A stretch of 64,000 nt of DNA from Arenicola marina. Its lineage: Eukaryota > Annelida > Polychaeta > Arenicolidae. The position numbers and the translations under genes were made by a program. Of the stretch, positions 56,301 to 64,000 are shown piece after piece (the stretch's first letter is position 1; every line of letters starts with the position of its first letter). The DNA lies in NCBI GenBank assembly GCA_964019135.1, contig OZ025256.1, positions 42,380,035-42,444,034 on the forward strand, given 5' to 3'. The notes under the pieces are model-generated. The model had not been told where the DNA came from. It ran no database searches and worked only from the letters and a program-made list of their open reading frames with translations.

Positions 56301-59300
56301 TGTCTTACATGTAAATCACCCAGCCCTACTTACTGGTCACATCACCTTGTCTTACATGTAAATCACCCAGCCTTACTTACTGGTCACATCACCTTGTCTT
56401 ACATGTAAATCACCCAGCCTTACTTACTGGTCACACCCCCTTGTCTTACATGTAAATCACCCAGCCTTACTTACTAGCCACATCACCTCGTCTTCCATAT
56501 AAATCACCCAGCCTTACTTACTGGCCACATCACCTTGTCTTACATGTAAATCACCCAGCCTCACTTACTGGTCACATCACCTTGTCTTACATATAAATCA
56601 CCCAGCCTTATTTACTGGTCACATCACCTTGTCTTACATGGCAATCACCCAGCCTTACTTACTGGTCGCATCACCTTGTCTTACATGTAAATCACCCAGC
56701 CTTAATTACTGGTCACATCACCTTGTCTTACATGGCAATCACCCAGCCTTACTTACTGGTCACATCACCTTGTCTTACATGTAAATCACCCAGCCTTACT
56801 TACTGGTCGCATCACCTTGTCTTACATGTAAATCACCCAGCCTTACTTACTGGTCACATCACCTTGTCTTACATGGCAATCACCCAGCGTTACTTACTGG
56901 TCACATCACCTTGTCTTACATGTAAATCACCCAGCCGTACTTACTGGTCACATCACCTTGTCTTACATGTAACTCACCCAGCCTTAATTACTGGTCACAT
57001 CACCTTGTCTTACATGTAAATCACCCAGCCTCAATTACTGGTCACATCACCTTGTCCTACATGTAAATCACCCAGCCTCAATTACTGGTCACATCACCTT
57101 GTCCTACATGTAAATCACCCAGCCTTACTTACTGGTCACATCAGCTTACCTTACATGTAAATCACCTTGCCTTACATGTAAATCACCCAGCCTTACTTAC
57201 TGGTCGCATCACCTTGTCTTACATGCAAATCACCCAGCCTTACTTACTGGTCACATCACCTTGTCTTACATGTAAATCACCCAGACTTACTTACTGGTCA
57301 CATCACCTTGTCTTATATGTAAATCACCCAGCCTTACTTACTGGTCACATCACCTTGTCTTACATGTAAATCACCCAGCCTTACTTACTGGTCACATCAC
57401 CTTGTCTTACATGGCAATCACCCAGCCTTACTTGCTGGTCACATCACCTAGTCTTACATGTAAATCACCCAGCCTTACTTACTGGTCACATCACCTTGTC
57501 TTACATGTAAATCACCCAATCTTACTTACTGGTCGCATCACCTTGTCTTACATGTAAATCACCCAGCCTTACTTACTGGTCACATCACCTTGTCTTACAT
57601 GTAAATCACCCAGCCTTACTTACTGGTCACATCACCTTGTCTTACATGTAAATCACCCAGCCTTACTTACTGGTCACATCACCTTGTCTTACATGTAAAT
57701 CACCCAGCCTTACATACTGGTCACATCATTTTGTCTTACATGGCAATCACCCAGCCTTACTTACTGGTCACATCACCTTGTTTTACATATAAATCACCCA
57801 GCCGTACTTACTGGTCACATCACCTTGTCTTACATGTAAATCACCCAGCCTTACTTACTGGTCACATCACCTTGTCTTACATGTAAATCACCCAGCCTTA
57901 CTTACTGGTCACATCACCTTGTCTTACATGTAAATCACCCAGCCTTACTTACTGGTCACATCACCTTGTCTTACATGTAAATCACCCAGACTTACTTACT
58001 GGTCACATCACCTTGTCTTATATGTAAATCACCCAGCCTTACTTACTGGTCACATCACCTTGTCTTACATGTAAATCACCCAGCCTTACTTACTGGTCAC
58101 ATCACCTTGTCTTACATGGCAATCACCCAGCCTTACTTGCTGGTCACATCACCTAGTCTTACATGTAAATCACCCAGCCTTACTTACTGGTCGCATCACC
58201 TTGTCTTACATGTAAATCACCCAGCCTTAATTACTGGTCACATCACCTTGTCTTACATGGCAATCACCCAGCCTTACTTACTGGTCGCATCACCTTGTCT
58301 TACATGTAAATCACCCAGCCTTAATTACTGGTCACATCACCTTGTCTTACATGGCAATCACCCAGCCTTACTTACTGGTCACATCACCTTGTCTTACATG
58401 TAAATCACCCAGCCGTACTTACTGGTCACATCACCTTGTCTTACATTAAATCACCCAGCCTTAATTACTGGTCACATCACCTTGTCTTACATGTAACTCA
58501 CCCAGCCTTAATTACTGGTCACATCACCTTGTCTTACATGTAAAGCACCCAGCCTCAATTACTGGTCACATCACCTTGTCCTACATGTAAATCACCCAGC
58601 CTTACTTACTGGTCACATCACCTTACCTTACATGTAAATCACCTTGCCTTACATGTAAATCACCCAGCCTTACTTACTGGTCGCATCACCTTGTCTTACA
58701 TGCAAATCACCCAGCCTTACTTACTGGTCACATCACCTTGTCTTACATGTAAATCACCCAGACTTACTTACTGGTCACATCACCTTGTCTTATATGTAAA
58801 TCACCCAGCCTTACTTACTGGTCACATCACCTTGTCTTACATGTAAATCACCCAGCCTTACTTACTGGTCACATCACCTTGTCTTACATGGCAATCACCC
58901 AGCCTTACTTGCTGGTCACATCACCTAGTCTTACATGTAAATCACCCAGCCTTACTTACTGGTCGCATCACCTTGTCTTACATGTAAATCACCCAGCCTT
59001 AATTACTGGTCACATCACCTTGTCTTACATGGCAATCACCCAGCCTTACTTACTGGTCGCATCACCTTGTCTTACATGTAAATCACCCAGCCTTAATTAC
59101 TGGTCACATCACCTTGTCTTACATGGCAATCACCCAGCCTTACTTACTGGTCACATCACCTTGTCTTACATGTAAATCACCCAGCCGTACTTACTGGTCA
59201 CATCACCTTGTCTTACATTAAATCACCCAGCCTTACTTACTGGTCACATCACCTTGTCTTACATGTAAATCACCCAGCCTTACTTACTGGTCACATCACC

Positions 59301-62300
59301 TTGTCTTACATGTAAATCACCCAGTCTTACTTACTGGTCGCATCACCTTGTCTTACATGTAAATCACCCAGCCTTACTTACTGGTCACATCACCTTGTCT
59401 TACATGTAAATCACCCAGCCGTACTTACTGGTCACATCACCTTGTCTTACATGTAAATCACCCAGCCTTACTTACTGGTCACATCACCTTGTCTTACATG
59501 TAAATCACCCAGCCTTACTTACTGGTCGCATCACCTTGTCTTACATGTAAATCACCCAGCCTTACTTACTGGTCACATCACCTTGTCTTACATGGCAATC
59601 ACCCAGCGTTACTTACTGGTCACATCACCTTGTCTTACATGTAAATCACCCAGCCGTACTTACTGGTCACATCACCTTGTCTTACATGTAAATCACCCAG
59701 CCTTACTTACTGGTCACATCACCTTGTCTTACATGTAAATCACCCAGCCTTACTTACTGGTCACATCACCTTGTCTTACATGTAAATCACCCAGCCTTAC
59801 ATACTGGTCACATCACCTTGTCTTACATGGCAATCACCCAGCCTTACTTACTGGTCACATCACCTTGTTTTACATATAAATCACCCAGCCGTACTTACTG
59901 GTCACATCACCTTGTCTTACATGTAAATCACCCAATCTTACTTACTGGTCGCATCACCTTGTCTTACATGTAAATCACCCAGCCTTACTTACTGGTCACA
60001 TCACCTTGTCTTACATGTAAATCACCCAGCCTTACTTACTGGTCACATCACCTTGTCTTACATGTAAATCACCCAGCCTTACTTACTGGTCACATCACCT
60101 TGTCTTACATGTAAATCACCCAGCCTTACATACTGGTCACATCATTTTGTCTTACATGGCAATCACCCAGCCTTACTTACTGGTCACATCACCTTGTTTT
60201 ACATATAAATCACCCAGCCGTACTTACTGGTCACATCACCTTGTCTTACATGTAAATCACCCAGCCTTACTTACTGGTCACATCACCTTGTCTTACATGT
60301 AAATCACCCAGCCTTACTTACTGGTCACATCACCTTGTCTTACATGTAAATCACCCAGCCTTACATACTGGTCACATCACCTTGTCTTAGATGTAAATCA
60401 CCCAGCCTTACTTACTGGCCACATCGCTTTGTCTTACATGTAAATCACCCAGCCCTACTTACTGGTCACATCACCTTGTCTTACATGTAAATCACCCAGC
60501 CTTACTTACTGGTCACATCACCTTGTCTTACATGTAAATCGCCCAGCCTTACATACTGGTCACATCACCTTGTCTTACATGGCAATCACCCAGCCTTACT
60601 TACTGATCACATCACCTTGTTTTACATATAAATCACCCAGCCGTACTTACTGGTCACATCACCTTGTCTTACATGTAAATCACCCAGCCTTACTTACTGG
60701 TCACATCACCTTGTCTTACATGTAAATCACCCAGCCTTACTTACTGGTCACATCACCTTGTCTTACATGTAAATCACCCAGCCTTACATACTGGTCACAT
60801 CACCTTGTCTTAGATGTAAATCACCCAGCCTTACTTACTGGCCACATCGCTTTGTCTTACATGTAAATCACCCAGCCCTACTTACTGGTCACATCACCTT
60901 GTCTTACATGTAAATCACCCAGCCTTACTTACTGGTCACATCACCTTGTCTTACATGTAAATCACCCAGCCTTACTTACTGGTCACACCCCTTTGTCTTA
61001 CATGTAAATCACCCAGCCTTACTTACTGGCCACATCACCTCGTCTTACATATAAATCACCCAGCCTTACTTACTGGCCACATCACCTTGTCTTACATGTA
61101 AATCACCCAGCCTCACTTACTGGTCACATCACCTTGTCTTACATATAAATCACCCAGCCTTATTTACTGGTCACATCACCTTGTCTTACATGGCAATCAC
61201 CCAGCCTTACTTACTGGTCGCATCACCTTGTCTTACATGTAAATCACCCAGCCTTAATTACTGGTCACATCACCTTGTCTTACATGGCAATCACCCAGCC
61301 TTACTTACTGGTCACATCACCTTGTCTTACATGTAAATCACCCAGCCGTACTTACTGGTCACATCACCTTGTCTTACATTAAATCACCCAGCCTTACTTA
61401 CTGGTCACATCACCTTGTCTTACGTGTAAATCACCCAGCCTTACTTACTGGTCACATCACCTTGTCTTACATGTAAATCACCCAGCCTTACTTACTGGTC
61501 ACATCACCTTGTCTTACATGTAAATCACCCAGCCTTACTTACTGGTCACATCACCTTGTCTTACATGTAAATCACCCAGTCTTACTTACTGGTCGCATCA
61601 CCTTGTCTTACATGTAAATCACCCAGCCTTACTTACTGGTCACATCACCTTGTCTTACATGTAAATCACCCAGCCTTACTTACTGGTCACATCACCTTGT
61701 CTTACATGTAAATCACCCAGCCTTACTTACTGGTCACATCACCTTGTCTTACATGTAAATCACCCAGCCTTACTTACTGGTCGCATCACCTTGTCTTACA
61801 TGTAAATCACCCAGCCTTACTTACTGGTCACATCACCTTGTCTTACATGGCAATCACCCAGCGTTACTTACTGGTCACATCACCTTGTCTTACATGTAAA
61901 TCACCCAGCCGTACTTACTGGTCACATCACCTTGTCTTACATGTAAATCACCCAGCCTTACATACTGGTCACATCACCTTGTCTTACATGGCAATCACCC
62001 AGCCTTACTTACTGGTCACATCACCTTGTTTTACATATAAATCACCCAGCCGTACTTACTGGTCACATCACCTTGTCTTACATGTAAATCACCCAATCTT
62101 ACTTACTGGTCGCATCACCTTGTCTTACATGTAAATCACCCAGCCTTACTTACTGGTCACATCACCTTGTCTTACATGTAAATCACCCAGCCTTACTTAC
62201 TGGTCACATCACCTTGTCTTACATGTAAATCACCCAGCCTTACTTACTGGTCACATCACCTTGTCTTACATGTAAATCACCCAGCCTTACATACTGGTCA

Positions 62301-64000
62301 CATCATTTTGTCTTACATGGCAATCACCCAGCCTTACTTACTGGTCACATCACCTTGTTTTACATATAAATCACCCAGCCGTACTTACTGGTCACATCAC
62401 CTTGTCTTACATGTAAATCACCCAGCCTTACTTACTGGTCACATCACCTTGTCTTACATGTAAATCACCCAGCCTTACTTACTGGTCACATCACCTTGTC
62501 TTACATGTAAATCACCCAGCCTTACATACTGGTCACATCACCTTGTCTTAGATGTAAATCACCCAGCCTTACTTACTGGCCACATCGCTTTGTCTTACAT
62601 GTAAATCACCCAGCCCTACTTACTGGTCACATCACCTTGTCTTACATGTAAATCACCCAGCCTTACTTACTGGTCACATCACCTTGTCTTACATGTAAAT
62701 CGCCCAGCCTTACATACTGGTCACATCACCTTGTCTTACATGGCAATCACCCAGCCTTACTTACTGATCACATCACCTTGTTTTACATATAAATCACCCA
62801 GCCGTACTTACTGGTCACATCACCTTGTCTTACATGTAAATCACCCAGCCTTACTTACTGGTCACATCACCTTGTCTTACATGTAAATCACCCAGCCTTA
62901 CTTACTGGTCACATCACCTTGTCTTACATGTAAATCACCCAGCCTTACATACTGGTCACATCACCTTGTCTTAGATGTAAATCACCCAGCCTTACTTACT
63001 GGCCACATCGCTTTGTCTTACATGTAAATCACCCAGCCCTACTTACTGGTCACATCACCTTGTCTTACATGTAAATCACCCAGCCTTACTTACTGGTCAC
63101 ATCACCTTGTCTTACATGTAAATCACCCAGCCTTACTTACTGGTCACACCCCTTTGTCTTACATGTAAATCACCCAGCCTTACTTACTGGCCACATCACC
63201 TCGTCTTACATATAAATCACCCAGCCTTACTTACTGGCCACATCACCTTGTCTTACATGTAAATCACCCAGCCTCACTTACTGGTCACATCACCTTGTCT
63301 TACATATAAATCACCCAGCCTTATTTACTGGTCACATCACCTTGTCTTACATGGCAATCACCCAGCCTTACTTACTGGTCGCATCACCTTGTCTTACATG
63401 TAAATCACCCAGCCTTAATTACTGGTCACATCACCTTGTCTTACATGGCAATCACCCAGCCTTACTTACTGGTCACATCACCTTGTCTTACATGTAAATC
63501 ACCCAGCCGTACTTACTGGTCACATCACCTTGTCTTACATTAAATCACCCAGCCTTACTTACTGGTCACATCACCTTGTCTTACGTGTAAATCACCCAGC
63601 CTTACTTACTGGTCACATCACCTTGTCTTACATGTAAATCACCCAGCCTTACTTACTGGTCACATCACCTTGTCTTACATGTAAATCACCCAGCCTTACT
63701 TACTGGTCACATCACCTTGTCTTACATGTAAATCACCCAGTCTTACTTACTGGTCGCATCACCTTGTCTTACATGTAAATCACCCAGCCTTACTTACTGG
63801 TCACATCACCTTGTCTTACATGTAAATCACCCAGCCTTACTTACTGGTCACATCACCTTGTCTTACATGTAAATCACCCAGCCTTACTTACTGGTCACAT
63901 CACCTTGTCTTACATGTAAATCACCCAGCCTTACTTACTGGTCGCATCACCTTGTCTTACATGTAAATCACCCAGCCTTACTTACTGGTCACATCACCTT
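53325..64000. repeat. Second 47-bp minisatellite, about 227 copies, runs off the window
   Basis: Units of 47 bp: TTACTTACTGGTCACATCAC then CTTGTCTTACATGTAAATCA and CCCAGCC. Recurring variants are ATGGCAATC, TTAATTACT, TCGCATCAC, GGCCACATC, TACATATAAATC and a 46-bp unit with CATTAAATC. Near the end a block repeats exactly at 2161 bp (46 units, one of them 46 bp): CATT of the 46-bp variant at 61377 and 63538, and ATCATTTTGT at 60143 and 62304. A compound partial unit (CTTACCTTACATG) marks earlier blocks at about 54190, 55480, 57145 and 58620. Apparent 98-codon frames are repeat artefacts. Confidence 0.97.

Overview
The window is nuclear DNA of an invertebrate animal. It holds two short, intron-bearing genes with clean GT-AG splice sites, tRNA-derived SINE heads, a LINE remnant, several families of small inverted-repeat transposons and a very large load of minisatellites. 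No bacterial, organellar or CRISPR feature is present. The phylum cannot be fixed from the sequence alone. The repeat style (GTGACGTTGACGTTTGAC-like dispersed repeats, tRNA SINEs) would suit a mollusc or another lophotrochozoan, but a deuterostome is not excluded.

Layout. 1-3693: gene-free DNA with a 40-bp minisatellite and a degenerate repeat carrying CCGCCAT/ATGGCGG dyads. 3694-16518: three head-to-tail copies of a ~4.45-kb segment, about 1% diverged, the third shortened by three deletions. Each copy carries an inverted-repeat element with a tRNA-like SINE inside it. 16731-27741: about 204 copies of a 54-bp minisatellite with higher-order repeats of 2644-3022 bp. 28049-28534: an unrelated 54-bp GC-rich array. 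28560-31610: a decayed gene of an unnamed multi-copy invertebrate family, interrupted by a small transposon and by a 23-bp minisatellite (about 55 copies) whose unit is the gene's own coding sequence. 32089-33035: a dispersed repeat and a LINE 3' remnant. 34403-34469: CTCF-like palindromic sites. 34812-36835: 17-bp and 32-bp minisatellites. The long apparent ORFs here are by-products of the repeats.

The genic island is 40.5-50.8 kb. An FBXO43/FBXO5 (Emi2/Emi1)-type inhibitor of the APC/C lies on the minus strand (coding exons 42560-41517, 41221-41078 and 40806-40555; 479 aa). POLR2K, the smallest zinc-ribbon subunit shared by RNA polymerases I, II and III, lies on the plus strand (exons 48942-49008, 50267-50359 and 50707-50729; 60 aa). 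The two genes are head to head. From memory, FBXO43 and POLR2K are also head-to-head neighbours in human (8q22.2), so this looks like deeply conserved microsynteny. The first intron of each gene carries a copy of the same TTAA-flanked ~410-bp MITE. Just after the POLR2K stop codon is a 31-bp minisatellite in which 6 of 11 units contain a perfect CRE palindrome, TGACGTCA.

51.4-64 kb: a tRNA-derived SINE, a 47-bp BamHI-rich minisatellite (about 28 copies), then an unrelated 47-bp minisatellite (about 227 copies, higher-order period 2161 bp) that runs off the end of the window.
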